Part shown: in pieces, positions 12,990 through 24,320 of the stretch
Numbering within the stretch: the first letter of the stretch is position 1
How the letters are laid out: every line of letters begins with the position of its first letter
Assembly (NCBI GenBank): GCA_004431415.1
Contig: QPMI01000017.1
Span: forward strand, 558,001-622,000
Direction: 5' to 3'
Source of the DNA: Cyanophora paradoxa
Lineage: Eukaryota > Glaucocystophyceae > Cyanophorales > Cyanophoraceae
Length of the DNA stretch: 64,000 nucleotides
The notes under the pieces: model-generated
Told to the model about the DNA's origin: nothing
The model's database searches: none
The model's input: the letters and a program-made list of their open reading frames with translations, nothing else
Made by a program: the position numbers and the translations under genes

Positions 12990-15013
12990 GAGCTTGAGGA
13001 GCCGGAGGGGGAGGAGTCGGCGGAGGCGGCGGGGAGCGCCCGCACGAGCTTCTGGCTCTGCAGCTCGTACACCTTCACCGACCTGCCCCCCGCTCAGCTC
13101 GAGAGACGAAGGCCGCGGCCGTGGCCGGAGGGGCGGGGGCGGGGGCACCGGTCGCGGCCGGATGCGATGAGGACCTTGGTCTTCTCCTTGTCCGACGCCG
13201 CCGCGTGGAAGTCCAGCGCCCTCACCTGAGAAAGAAGAAGCGATCAGATCTGATCTGAGGAAGGAAATGGGGAGGCGTTGAAGAGCGCGCGCCTCGGCGC
13301 CCTCGGTGAAGGTGCCCTTGCAGGTGCCCAGCTGGAGGTCCCAGTGCCGCACGCTCCGGTCCGCCCCCGCCGAGAGGCACGCCGCCCCGCGGCCCTCGGC
13401 GGGGCTCACCACCACCCGCGTCACAGCCGCCGTGTGCCCCTCCAGGACCTTGACGCAGGCCCACGCCGGGTGCGCCTTGCCGCTCCAGACCGCCAGCGTC
13501 TTGTCCGCGGCGGCGGTCACGAGCGTCCGCTCGGAGCGGTGCGCCGCGATCGCCGAGATGTCCCCCGCGTGCTTCGTCTCCACGATCTGAGCCGATCTGA
13601 GCGAGAGACGTGAAAATCAGATCAGATCTGATCTGACCTTGGCGGTGGCGCCGGCGGGGAGGTCGAGGAAGCGGAGGGAGCGGCCGTCGGCGTCGCAGAC
13701 GGCGCAGGTCGCCCCCGCCACGAAGCGCGCGGCCGCCACCCCGCGCGCCCCCTGCGCCTTCTCGTGCGCCCGCACGTCGAAGAGCTGCCGCCGCGAGCGC
13801 CTCGGCGCGAGGAGGAGGTGGGGGGAGAGCGGGGGGCCGGCGCGCCTTCGTCTTGCGGACTAGGTCCCAGGCCTCCACCTGCCCGCTCGCCAGCGCGACG
13901 AGGAGCCTGCACGGCGGTCACCGCCGGGCCGGAACAGGAGGGGGGAGGGAGCGAGGCAGGGGCACGCGCGTGGCGTCGGAGGGGTGCAGGTCGACGCATG
14001 TGACGCGGGAGGAGGAGGGGAGGACGAGGCGGTGCTCCTCGGAGGGGGCGGGGCCCGCGGCGGCGTCCAGGGGTACGGCGAGGGGCACGGGGGCGGGGGG
14101 CGGGCGGCCGGCCGGCGGGCGCTGCGAGGGGGAGGCGGAGGGCGTGGCGGCGGCGGGGGTCGGGGCGGAGGAGTGGGGGCGGGAGGGGGTACCGGGGGCG
14201 GGCTTGGAGGGGGAGGGGTGCGGGGGCCGCTCGGGGGACTGCTGGGGCCGGAAGGAGGTGACGGGGGCGGAGGGGAGGGTCGGGGAGCCAGGGCGGGCCC
14301 GCTGGAAGGAGAGGGCGAGGCGAATCTCCCCGCGGGGCTTCCCCGCGTGCGAGTAGAGCGCGTACCACCGGTCGCTCGCCTCCCCCGTGTTCACGCACGC
14401 CTCCAGCGACGGCGCGCACTTCCCTGCCGGCGGCGCGCGCGTGCCCCGGTTCGGGGGGTACGGGTGCGAGAAACGAGGGGGGGGGGTACCGAGGAAGTCG
14501 TCGCGGAGCAGGTCCTTGTCCCAGACCTCGACGATGAAGGTCGTGAGGTCCATCCCCTCCTGCACCTCCACCAGCACGACCTCGTCGAACACCGGGTCTG
14601 CGGCGCGAAGCTCGCGCGCTGCCGGCGGCGCGTAGGAGCGGCGGCCGCGCTCGTCCGCGCACCGCATCCAGCGCGCTTCCGCGCTGCGCTCTTATACTTG
14701 ACCGGACCTGCCCGCGCCCTCTGAGCCGGCGCGGGTGCTCACCATCTCAGCTCGAGTGCTCACCAATCTGCAGCTTGACATACGGGTCTGTAGGGCGGAC
14801 AAGAGCGTTAGCCCGCGCCGCCTAGCTAACGCGCAACCGCGGCAAGGCCGGCGCACCAATCTTGCCTGCGTGCGAGGACCGTCAGGTCAATCCCCGTGGC
14901 GCGGCCGCCCGGGGCTGGGGGCCCGCGGGGGACGCCGCGGCCGCTGCGGAGGCCGGGGGCGGAGACTGCGGGGCGGGGAGGCGAGCGGGCGGGGAGGGAC
15001 GCTCAGCCGCCAT
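10964..15013 (-). CDS. C2 domain-WD40-CbxX/CfqX-type AAA+ ATPase fusion
   Basis: Three modules are read leftwards. (1) A C2 domain at about 14800-14350: DPYVKLQIG, then VWDKDLLRDDFLG, with the Ca2+-binding aspartates present. (2) WD40-like repeats at about 14000-12700, such as HTAAVTRVVVSP...RSVRHWDLQLG and DKTLAVWSG. (3) A CbxX/CfqX (SpoVK/CbbX-like) AAA+ domain at about 12600-11450: GNPGTG-KT Walker A split by an intron, GGVMFVDEAYRL Walker B, and KDRVIFIFAGYP sensor 1. The tail ends LMTLTLPDFAEGAGKLRSTLAA before the TAG at 10964. CbxX-type ATPases remodel protein complexes; the Rubisco activase CbbX is one. The WD40 and C2 parts suggest a membrane- and Ca2+-linked role, but that is inference. 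The exact N-terminus is uncertain: exons before DPYVKLQIG are very short, and the ATG at 15013 is a guess. Confidence 0.7.
12164..12222 (-). other. GC-AG intron splitting the Walker A motif
   Basis: On the minus strand the frame reads GNPGT plus one G, then an intron beginning GCGCGCC and ending CGCAG, then GC AAG ACG (rest of Gly, Lys, Thr). No GT donor restores the P-loop, so the 59-bp intron must be GC-AG. Confidence 0.8.
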
Positions 15014-16460
15014 GGCCTCCGGCACGCGCATCGCGGGGCTGCGCGCGGGGCTGCGAGGCGGCTGGGGGCTCGGAGGAGCCCCGAGGCCGGGACCGCGGCT
15101 GGCGCCGAGGGCCCCGCGCGCTGCCCGCGCGGGCGTTGCGACCGCATTTACGGTCGCTGACGGCCCGTTGGAGCCGAGTCCACGCTGCTGGGCCTGGCGC
15201 CGGCCGCCCTGGTCGATGAGCGAGCCATCCGCGAGGACCGGATTGCTGCCCTGAGCAGCGAGGCCGGCGATTTTGGAACGGGTGTTGTGAGACATGCTAC
15301 GAGATGCCGAAAAGCTGTGCTGAAGGCGAGAAAACAACCGCACGCCGACCGAGCGTCGCGCGTCGGGCCGGGCGGGTACACGAATGACTGTCTAGTTTGC
15401 ACCACGGGATTAACCTAAGAGAACTACACTTCTCTACCCAGGGGGCTTGAGTCAGAGCGCGAGAGGAGGCTATATCAGCGCTGACGCGCGCTAGCGAGCG
15501 CACCGAACAGGTCGCTGTCAGGCAGATGCCTCGCTTCCACCAGATGGATGCTGAGGCGACCCACTGGCATCCTGCACAGTAGCTACGCCTCCCCGCACGC
15601 TTGCTGCAGTACAAGCGGACTTCGCTCGGTCCGAATTGCCAGTTGCGGTCGCACACGAAGCGCGATTCACCTGTACCCGGTTGCTGACCGACTGCCCTGT
15701 ACCCAATTGCTTCCTTCCTTCAGCGAACACGCAGCTTTGCCGCAGCGCTTGAGGAAGTTGAGTCTGCTTCCTTTGCGCAGCTGCACTGCTGCTGCAGGAA
15801 TTCCACTGAAGCCTTCTCCGCGCATACGCAGACCATGCAAAACGTCGGTACCGGGACCAGGGTCTTTGTACCTGCTTACGTTCATGAGTGTACCCCCCGT
15901 CGGCCAACAAAACCAGCTCCAAGCAGCGTCCATCCGCCAGCCGCTGCAATGGAATCGAGCGATCTAGAGCTGGCGCTGCTGCCTGCCGCTGGTCGGACAA
16001 CGCTAGCCTTGACACGTGCCCTGAGACCCGGCCACGCCGAGCGCAGCCCACGCGTATGGTGGCTCGCGTCGGACGGCGTACGCAGGCTCGCATACGTACC
16101 AGTAGTCAGAGCCTCGCAGCAGCCCGTGGTCGAACGGAGTAGCCTCGTGATCGGCTGCGAGCTTGCGTCCTTAAGCTTACAGCCCGAAGCTCAAGCTGCC
16201 GTATACGTAGTACGCGCGCGCGTTATCCGGGGACGTGTGCACAGTCGAGCTTGAGCTTGCCGCAGCTGCAATTGCAAGCGCGTCATTCGGCGTATCGCGC
16301 GAGAATTGTTTGTCCTGCAGCTGCGATGTTCCCGCGGCCGCAATTCGGGTAAGCGGCTAGCTCGGAAGCGCTAGCCCAAGCGACCTTCTAGCGAGCCTCG
16401 GCCCGAGCCCGGCCGCTAGCTGGTGCGCTCCTCCGGCCCGCAGCAGTACAGGCCGTGATC
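15014..16460. other. Intergenic region between divergent genes
   Basis: About 1.4 kb between the AAA fusion (minus strand) and the cyclase (plus strand). Base composition is mixed and there is no convincing conserved ORF. It contains several palindromic 6-mers (GCTAGC, GCAGCTGC) but no large repeat. It presumably holds both promoters. Confidence 0.4.
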
Positions 16461-19400
16461 ATGGACAGCGCCGGCCATGGCCAGCCGCTGCCGGCCCCAG
16501 CCGCAGAGCTGGATGGGCAGCTGGGAGGAGTCTGGAGCCGTCAGTTGCGCATGCAGCAGGAGGCTGGAGTCGTGGCCGTGCGTGGCGCTGGGGCGCAGGC
16601 GCCAGAGCTCGGCCCGGGATCCGGATACGCCTGGGGCGGGAGCGTCTGGTCCGAAGGGCCCCACTCCCGCTCCTCCTCCGTGGCCCGCGTCTACCCGGAC
16701 GATCCGCTCTCGAGCGCCGGGCCGGCCTCGCCGGCGTCGGGGCCCTGGCCGGCCGGCGCCCTCTCCGGCCGGGGCCGGGGCCCGGGGCGGGGGCGGCCGC
16801 CCTTCTGGGCCCAGCTGCGCTTCCGGGACGCGGGGGAGGAGGACCTCTTCCTCGCCGCGTACTCGGCCGACGGGCGCCCGCGCTTCCGCATCGCTATGCT
16901 CCTCTCCACGCTGGCGGCCGCCGTCTGGGCGGCCTCCAGCCCGGACGGCACGAACCTCGCCCTCCGCCTCGCCCAGCTCGCCGTCGTCGCCGGCTTCTTC
17001 GCCTCGACCTACGCCCCCGCCGTCCGCCGCCTCCCGCCCCGCCCCTACTACGCCTACCTCCTCGCCGTGCGTCCTGGCCTCCTCCTCCTCGCTCTCAGCG
17101 CGGCCGCTGAAGCCCGCGCCGGCCGCGCCGCGACCGCAGTGCGTGGCCGCAAACATGTCCTTCCTCTGCGCGCGGCGCGCCGCCGCAACGGAGTCCGAGC
17201 TCTACTGTGCGCCCGCCTTCGAATCCGCCCCATCCCGCCGGGCCGGCCCGCCCCCTGACCGACGCGCGCAGACGACTTCCAGATCGCGTACATTCAGATG
17301 GGGGCCCTGCTCTACCTCCACATCCCCACCCGCTTCGCGGCCCCGATCCTCCCCCTCCTCCTCGCCGCCGCCGCCGCCGCCGACTTCGGGCACGCCCTCC
17401 GCTCGGGCCGGCGGGCGGAGTTCGTCGCCGCCGCCGCGCTGCAGAGCTTCAACGCCGTCCTCGGCCTTCTCATCCTCGCCGCCGGCGCCTGGTACGAGCT
17501 GGACGTCCGCCGCCGCTTCCTCCTCACGCGCGCGGCGGAGCGGGACCGGGGCGGGGCCGTCGAGCGGCAGCGGCGCTCGCGGGCGCTGCTGGAGAGCCTG
17601 CTGCCGGGCCCCGTCATCGCGGCGGTGGAAGGGGAGGACTGGGCCCGCATCAACCGCCTCCACGAGGACGCAGCCGTCCTCTTCGTCTCCGCCGAGGCCC
17701 CGGCCCCGGCGGGGGGGGCGGAGGCGGAGGCGGGGCCCCGGGGGGCGCTGGAGGCGGCGCGGCGGCTGATGGCGGCGCTGGAGGGCGTGGCGGAGGCGCG
17801 CGGCGTGCTCAAGATCAAGTCCGTCGGCCTCACGTTCATGGCTGTCGTCGGCGTCGGCTTCGACGAGGCGGAGCCCGAGCCGGAGGCCGAGGCGGGGGCG
17901 GGGGCGGGGCGCGGGCGGCCGGCGCCAACGCGGCGGCGGCCGCCGGCTTCGCGCTGGAGGCGCTCGAGGCGGCCCGCGCGGAGGGATTCCCGCCCGCGCC
18001 GGCCTCTTCTCGTGCGCGCCCGCGCGCCTCGCCCCTCGCCCGCCTCTGCTTGACCCGCCGCCGCAGGGGCGCGCTGGTGTCGGGCGTCATCGGCTGCCGC
18101 CTCGCCTTCGACGTCTTCGGCGACGCCTGCAACCTCGCCCAGCGGTGCCGCCCCCGCCAACCCCATCCAACCACACGGCAGACAGCGCCCTAGGCCTGAT
18201 GCAGGGCGGGGCGGGGGCAGGATGTGCGCGCACGGGGAGGCGGGGCGCGTGCACCTGCCGGCCTCGGCGCGCGACGCCATCCTCGCCGCCGGCGCCGGCG
18301 CCGGCCTCGCCTTCTCCGAGCCCTCCGTCACGCCGCTCAAGGGCCGCGGGCCCTGGCTCACCTGCTTCGTCTCCCGCGCTGGCGCCGCGGCGCCCGAAGA
18401 CCTCGGAGGGCCGCCGGGGCGGCCGCCGCGCGGCCCGTGCGGATCGCCATCCCCTGGACGCGTCGGCGTCGGCGGAGGACGAGGGGGCCCGCACGGCGCG
18501 CACGCCGCGAACGCCGCGCACGGCGCGGGCGAGCGTCAGCGTGAGCGTGAGCGGGCGGAGCCGGGCGCCGAGCGCGGCGTACCTCCCGAGCACGGCCCTC
18601 ATCTCCCGCATCTCCGCCGGCTACTCGCAGCGCCGCATGAGCGCCCTCTCGATCGCCTTCCGCCACGAGGACGAGGCGGCGGCCGCGGAGGAGGAGGAGG
18701 AGGAGGAGGAAGACGGGGTGCTGGATCCCGAGGCGGCGGCCGAGGCGGGGGCCGGCGGCGCGCCGGCGCCCCTGCAGCTGCCGCGCCGCTCGCGGCAGTA
18801 CTCCTTCTCCGCCCGCCGGCGCTCCGCCTGGGGCTCCCTCCGCGTCGCCCCCTACCCCCCCGGCGAAGGGGCGGCCTTCGAATTCGCCGGCCTCTCAGCG
18901 ATCGCCATGGAGCAGCTGCGGGCCGCCGCCGGGCGAGGGTCGGAGGAGGAGGCGGCGGTGGAGGAGCGGCGCAGCGCCAGCCGCTGCTCGGCGGCCCGCG
19001 TCATGCGGGCCGCCCGGCGCCTCTCCCTGGGGCGGCCCGCCCTCGAGGGCCCGGGCTCCGCCCGCCCTCCGCCGCTCTTTTAAAGCGGCCCCGAGGACGA
19101 GGGGAAGCCCGAGGCGCCTGCGCTCCGCCTCGAGGCGCCGCCCGCGGCCGCAACGAAACCGATCCCCCCCCGCCGCCGCCGCCGCTGCCGGCGCGCGGGC
19201 TGCGGGGCCTGCGGCTGCGGCTGCGGCTCGCCTTTGCCGACGCGAGGGCGGAGGGGCGGTTCTGGCGGGCGGCGCGGCGGGCGAACCGGGCCCCCCTGCG
19301 CGCCCTCCTCGCCGCCCTCGTCCTCCACTTCGCCCTCCTCCCCGTGCGCCCCGCGCCGCTCGTCTTGACCTGGATCTAGGCCTGGGCCTGACGCGCCCGC

Positions 19401-21044
19401 CCGCCTTTGCCCGCCCGCCGGCGCAGCTGCTGGGGTACGTGGCGAACGACTTCGGGGAGGCCTCGAGCTCGCGCCTCCCGCTCCGCTACGGCCTCCGCGG
19501 CGCCCTCCTCCTCCTCGCCCTTGCGCCCCTCGCCCTCGCCCGGGGGCCCCTCCTCGAGGGCCCCCGCGCCGCCCTCCTGCTGCACCTCCTCTGCGGGGCG
19601 GCCTGCCTGCCCCCCGCCGCCTCCTTCGCCTCCCTGCAGGGCGGCCTCTCCCTCGCCGCCGCCTCCGTGCGCCCCCTCCCTCCTTGTTCACAGGGGTACG
19701 TCGTCTGACCGGGCGCCCCGCGCGCAGCTGACGGACGCCGACGCCTGCTTCGCGGCCATCTTCGCGTGCGCCCTCGGGGGTCTACCCCTCCACCACAAGC
19801 TCCCCTGGGCCCTCCTCCTCGTCGCCGCCGCCGCCGTCCCCGCCCCCGCCGCCCCCTCCTTCGACCGCGCGGTTCGCCCCTTGATTCGATCAAGCTTAAT
19901 CCTCGGAGGAAGGGCTTGAACTGAGCCGACGGGTCCGGCACGCGCAGCTGGTGCCGTGCTGGGTCGCCTCGGTCGCCTTCGCGATGCTCGCCGTGGCCTT
20001 CCTGCGGGAGCGCGAGGCCCGCCGGGGCTTCCTCCAGCGCGCCGAGGCCCGCGCCGCCGCCGCCGCCGCCGCCCGCGCCGCCGCCGAGTCCAACGCCCTC
20101 CTCGAGCTCTGCCTCCCCCGCGCCGTCCTCCGCCACCTTCCCGGCCTTGGCCCCGGCCCCGCCGCGGCCGCGGCCGCCGGGACGGTCGACTTCGAGCGCG
20201 TCTGCGTGCTGCAGAGCGACATCGTCGGCTTCTCGGCGCTCGCCTCCCGCACGGACGCCCCGCGCCTCGTCGACGCCCTCAGTGCGCCTTCTGTCCCTTA
20301 CATACAGCGATCCCCGGGGGCCCCGCTGCCAGGCTGACGGCCGGCCCCAGACGCCCTCTTCGCCGCCTGCGACGAGATCGCGGAGCGCTACGGCGTGCAG
20401 ACCCTCCGCACCGTCGGCGGTGCGGCGCCCCTCCGATTCCTCGCAATCGCGGCTCGCTGATCGCGTGCGCAGACGCGTGGGTCGGGGTGGTGGGGCTCGA
20501 GGGGCCCGCGGGGCCCGGCGAGGTGGCGAACCTCCTGCGGGCCGCGCACGAGATGCGCGCCGTGTACGCCCGCACGCGCCTCCTCGCCCGCCGCGCGCGC
20601 CGCCCCGGCCGAGGGCGAGGGCGAGGCCCCCGGCGACGGCGACGCGGGCGCCAGCCACGAGTGGGCCCACGAGACGGTCCGTTACTGACGTTAACGTTTG
20701 CGGCCCGCTCGGCCCCTCACGGCCCCGGCCCGCAGCTGTCGGCGCGGTTCGGCGTTGGGATGGGCCCCGCGGCGGGCGCGGTGGTCGGGGTACGCCAGTG
20801 GACGTGGGAGCTCCTCGGGCCGGCGGTGGCGGAGGCGGCGGAGAGCGAGCGCGCCGCCCCGCCCGACCGCTGCCTCCTCCCCGCCAGCGCCGCCCGCCTC
20901 GTAGCGGCCGCCTTCGACTTCGAGGCGGGGCCCGCCGGCGGCCTCCTCCTCCTCGGGCCCCGCGCCCCCGGCGCCCCCGCCCCGGCCCCCGTCTTGTCGG
21001 CCCCCGCGCTCCTCCAGGCCCTCGACCCGGGCGTCGAGGACTGA
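16461..21044 (+). CDS. Transmembrane adenylyl cyclase with two TM-cyclase modules, catalytic halves inverted
   Basis: Layout: about 120 hydrophilic residues, a hydrophobic cassette (16880-17510), class III cyclase domain 1 (17570-18370), an acidic/Arg-rich linker (18380-19190), a second hydrophobic cassette (19240-20010), and cyclase domain 2 (20040-20960). This is the 6TM-C1-6TM-C2 plan of animal adenylyl cyclases. Domain 1 lacks both metal aspartates (VLFVSAE for FADIVG; LKIKSVGLT for KIxGDx) but keeps the adenine-selecting Lys and Asp (KIKS, AFDVFG) and the Asn/Arg pair (CNLAQR). Domain 2 has the metal sites (LQSDIVGFS, and LRTVGDAW with its Asp codon split by an intron) but not Asn/Arg (LGPAVAEAAESER). 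The two halves should therefore build one ATP site, with the animal order reversed. The ATG at 16461 opens the first exon. Introns are short GT-AG. Confidence 0.8.
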
Positions 21045-21386
21045 GAGAAGCCTGAGTACCTTGCACGCATACGCTATAAAGCAGGATCATATTGTCGTAA
21101 CGATTTATTTGTATAGCCGTCTTCTTCTAGATGCTTGGCTCCACTGGGCGGGCGAGCATCTCTTTCACGTCCGACGGTCGATGTTGATGTAGACGTCTTG
21201 CGATCTCGGCCTTCCGATCGTCGCTTGACTTAATACTTAATTTATCGTCGAAGGTACTACGGTATTATGTGAAGGTATTTTGTCGAAGGTAGCGTAGTCA
21301 GATTTTTTTAAGGCGCAGTTTTCAGGTTGTTGGTACATTCAGTTGATTTTCAGCATAACAAGGTAGATACACTAAGGTACTATGAT
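21045..21386. other. AT-richer 3' flank of the cyclase gene
   Basis: It has no ORF. The GC content drops sharply, with T-rich stretches and several GAAGGTA/AAGGTACTA motifs (21250-21386), fitting a 3' untranslated or termination region. The last five bases (21382-21386, ATGAT) are the left target duplication of the LTR element. Confidence 0.5.
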
Positions 21387-21667
21387 TGTCGCATCCGACA
21401 TTATAGCGGATGCTCATTTATATGTGAGCCGCTAGGGCTCTAGATCACGTCAGCCTTCGAGCTGCTGGACCGACGGCGCCTAGGCTAGTTAGAGCGCCGC
21501 GGTCACTTGTATTCGTGTCGGGGTACGCCGTATCTGGACGGGTACACCCAGTGAGTTGGATCTTAGCGACGACAGCAGCGACACTCGCCATTCCCCGCCC
21601 TGCCGAGCTTGCACTCCGCACGGGCTTCCCGCGCGCACGATTAGACACACTAATCTCGCACGCGACA
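21387..21667 (+). repeat. 5' LTR of the Gag-only element
   Basis: The 281-bp repeat is TG...CA bounded with the 6-bp terminal inverted repeat TGTCGC/GCGACA. It contains a TATA-like ATTTATATG about 30 bp in. No difference from the 3' LTR is visible. Confidence 0.92.
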
Positions 21668-21692
21668 GGCGCCATTCTGCCGGAATCGAACC
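21668..21692 (+). promoter_or_regulatory. Possible primer-binding site
   Basis: Directly after the 5' LTR, the reverse complement reads GGTTCGATTCCGGC followed by AGAATGGCGCC, resembling the T-arm and acceptor end of a tRNA. It lacks the usual leading TGG (CCA complement) in register, so pairing may be with an internal tRNA region. Confidence 0.45.
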
Positions 21693-22142
21693 TTCAAGGG
21701 TCGCTGGACTTCCAGGCTCTGCCCGCGCCGCGCGCCTCGCCGCGCCGCCCCGCATAAGCTTAGAGAGATCTGGGACGAGCTTTCCGGGCGACCGCCACTT
21801 GTGGCGTGCTACGCTGCACACTTCGGCCGCGTCGCCTCTGGGCGGGCTGATTGTGCTTCGGAAGTGACTCTAGTGTCCCTCGCGGGCTTCGGTGCATCCC
21901 CAGACCGAAGCGCACGCACGAGCTCTCGCGAGAGTCTCAATCATTGTCTGTGTCCTTCGCCGGTTGCACGCTTCGCGTCGCAAACTGTGCCCCGGAGTCT
22001 GCCAGCGGCAGTTCTCTGAGTGTCCCTGAGTCGGTTCTCGCACGCCACGAGAAGACCGTGTCCCGGATCTGCAGTGCGCTGCAGATCAAATCTTGCGCCC
22101 TGGCATTCTGTTCTCGTGGCTATACGCTGCAAAGAGAGCAAT

Positions 22143-23669
22143 ATGTCGAACACTTCTGAACTGATCAGTTCTGAAGTCCGTAGCCGGCTGTCTGCCCTCG
22201 CGCACATCGAGCCCGCCCAGGGCTATGCTGCTGTGCATGTGCAGCAACTCGCTGCTGGCTCCGCTGCGGCGGATGATGATCCCGTGCGGATCGCATTCCT
22301 GCCTGCAAATCCGCGCCTCGCCGATGGCGACCGGTTCCGGAAGGACGTGCGGAACTTCCAGTCGTCCCTGCCGACGAAGTACTTGTTTGGCCCGGATTCT
22401 GCCGGTAGCCAGGAGTACTCAAAGTCAGAGGCGCTAGCCGGAGTGATTGTCGGGCGGATCCGCCCCGGACCTCTCCGCGCTGAGATTGAGCGCAAGCGCG
22501 ACCTCTATGAGGCCTCTGTCACTGCCCTCGAGCATGACCGCGCCAGGCTCGCTCGTCTCGAAGCTGTCCCGGCAGACCTGCGGTCCGCCGAGGATGATGC
22601 TGCTATCCTCGCGCTGCAGCAGAGCTGCGTGCGTGATCAGGCCTCAATCGTGGCCGTGCGCGACTCGTACTTGCGTGCCCCCGGGCTGCTTGACACGATC
22701 ACTGCGTGGATTCATGAGACCCGCCCGCACGCGGCCCGCCGGGCTCTCACTGAGCCGTACACGGGCGAGGACCCCCGCTCGTGGCACGACTGGTTCTTGC
22801 CCCTCGTACGGCACACGCTGCCGCCGGGCCAGCAGTTTGCTGTGTACTACGCGGACTGCCTGCGCACCGCGCTCGAGGCCCGCTCGACGAGCGAGGACCC
22901 TGAATATCAAAACCTTGATGTTCGGATGGCCGGGTTTGCCCAGGCGAACGAGCGCACGCTGCGCGAGTTCCTCACGGCGCTGCGGCAGCGCCTCCTCGCC
23001 AATAACGGCGCTGTCTCGCCGCTTGAGCTTGACAATATTTTCGTCGAGCAGTGCAAGCGCCACGGCTGCCGCGTCGTGTTACCGCCTGCGCTGGCAGCTG
23101 CCGATCGCGAGCTGCCTGAGGCAAAACGGACCCGTATCCTGCAGGCACAGTTTGCCGAGGATGAGTCCTTGTCCGCCGGCACCCCTGCCGCTGCACGAGC
23201 CTCGAGCTCCCCTGGCCCTGCTGAGCCTCGGGATGCAAATTCCAGGGCCCAGCCCTCGATTTCTGCACGTGGGTCCTCTTGGGCCGTGCAGTCCCGCTCG
23301 CCTGCCGCTGTTGCGGAGGTGCTGCGGCGCATGTCTGAGCTCGGGTACCCGGAGTACCCCCCCTCAGACTGCTACGGGTGCTCGGATGACCCCAGCGTCC
23401 CCGTTGAGGCGCGACGTCATTGGGCAAATGTGTGCCCCAAGCGCACCCCGTTCGCCCCAGTACGCCCCTGGGTCCGCCGCGGCCAGTACTATCGGCAAAA
23501 GCGATCCCAAGAGGATGCTGCCAACGAGCACGAGTACTGGTCCGACGAGGGAAACCAGGACCCAGACGAAGTCTGCGGTCGCTGCGGCGAGGCAGGGCAC
23601 CACCACAGTGCCTGCCCGACCCCCCACACGGGCTGCTCGCTCGAGCTCTGCGCTTCCCGCGCCCTCTAG
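22143..23669 (+). CDS. Gag-like protein with C-terminal zinc knuckle
   Basis: A single uninterrupted 508-residue ORF. The N-terminal half is mainly helical and acidic with no strong match that I recognise. The middle is Ala/Ser/Pro-rich. The C-terminus carries one CX2CX4HX4C knuckle (CGRCGEAGHHHSAC, 23574-23615), the nucleic-acid-binding motif of retroviral and retrotransposon Gag. Expected role: assembly of virus-like particles around element RNA, with enzymes supplied in trans. The ATG at 22143 is chosen because it begins the conserved-looking frame; an upstream in-frame codon at 22020 is GTG-type. There is no intron and the frame is intact, consistent with the identical LTRs. Confidence 0.85.
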   Translation: MSNTSELISSEVRSRLSALAHIEPAQGYAAVHVQQLAAGSAAADDDPVRIAFLPANPRLADGDRFRKDVRNFQSSLPTKYLFGPDSAGSQEYSKSEALAGVIVGRIRPGPLRAEIERKRDLYEASVTALEHDRARLARLEAVPADLRSAEDDAAILALQQSCVRDQASIVAVRDSYLRAPGLLDTITAWIHETRPHAARRALTEPYTGEDPRSWHDWFLPLVRHTLPPGQQFAVYYADCLRTALEARSTSEDPEYQNLDVRMAGFAQANERTLREFLTALRQRLLANNGAVSPLELDNIFVEQCKRHGCRVVLPPALAAADRELPEAKRTRILQAQFAEDESLSAGTPAAARASSSPGPAEPRDANSRAQPSISARGSSWAVQSRSPAAVAEVLRRMSELGYPEYPPSDCYGCSDDPSVPVEARRHWANVCPKRTPFAPVRPWVRRGQYYRQKRSQEDAANEHEYWSDEGNQDPDEVCGRCGEAGHHHSACPTPHTGCSLELCASRAL

Positions 23670-23923
23670 CTCAGCGGCTCCACCCGCGCGCCTGCGGCGG
23701 AGCGTGAGTGAGCAAGTGCACCAGCTGCACTAGGGTCTGGCTGGCTTGGGCAGCCGCCAGAAAAGCCCTGCTCGTAACCGCGATCCGATTTTTCGCGGAG
23801 CCTGGGCCTCCCCTGCGAGAGCCCCATGTGTCGCTGTAATAAGCGGCCCATATACCTGCCTCTGAGCAGGGTGTATATTTGTACATTTGTACATAATTTC
23901 AGACGTCGGGGACGACGTCTTCC

Positions 23924-24320
23924 GAGAGGAGGAGTGAGCACGGGCATGCTGCACGAGCAGTGCAAGCGCTGCCGCTCGCCCTCCCGCCCCGAGGCTTGCT
24001 TGAATCTGTGGCCGCTGGCCAAGATCGAATAGCACTCGCGAAAGAAGAGCCCCAATCGCGTGCTTTCGAGCACCCTGAGCGGCCACGGGTGCCCCTCTTT
24101 CCGAGAGGAGGAGTACCTCTTTCGCCGAAGCCTGTGAAGAGGCGCCACGGCCGGTGCCGCAATTGCGAGCCCTCCTGCTTCCCTCAATTTAGATCCGTGG
24201 CCGGTGGCCGAGATCTGATCTCAAACCCCAAGCGGGTACCAGTCTTTCCGAGAGGAGGAGTCCCTCCGAGACTCTCTCGTCGAAAGCCTGCGATTTCGCG
24301 CGGCGCACTGCAGTTGCTGA
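23924..24320 (+). repeat. Imperfect tandem units, each led by a polypurine-tract copy
   Basis: The core GAGAGGAGGAG, always preceded by CC and followed by T, occurs at 23924-23934, 24103-24113 and 24250-24260. It recurs as the true polypurine tract at 26266-26276. The bases following the cores also match between units (for example a GTGGCCG(C/G)TGGCC(A/G)AGATC segment), so these are 145-180-bp degenerate repeats. Confidence 0.75.

Noticed and set aside
12950-12990. GAGCCC tandem hexamers as a microsatellite or CRISPR-like array.
   Set aside because: They encode a Gly/Ser linker in the WD40 region on the minus strand. No CRISPR-type spacing exists anywhere in the window.
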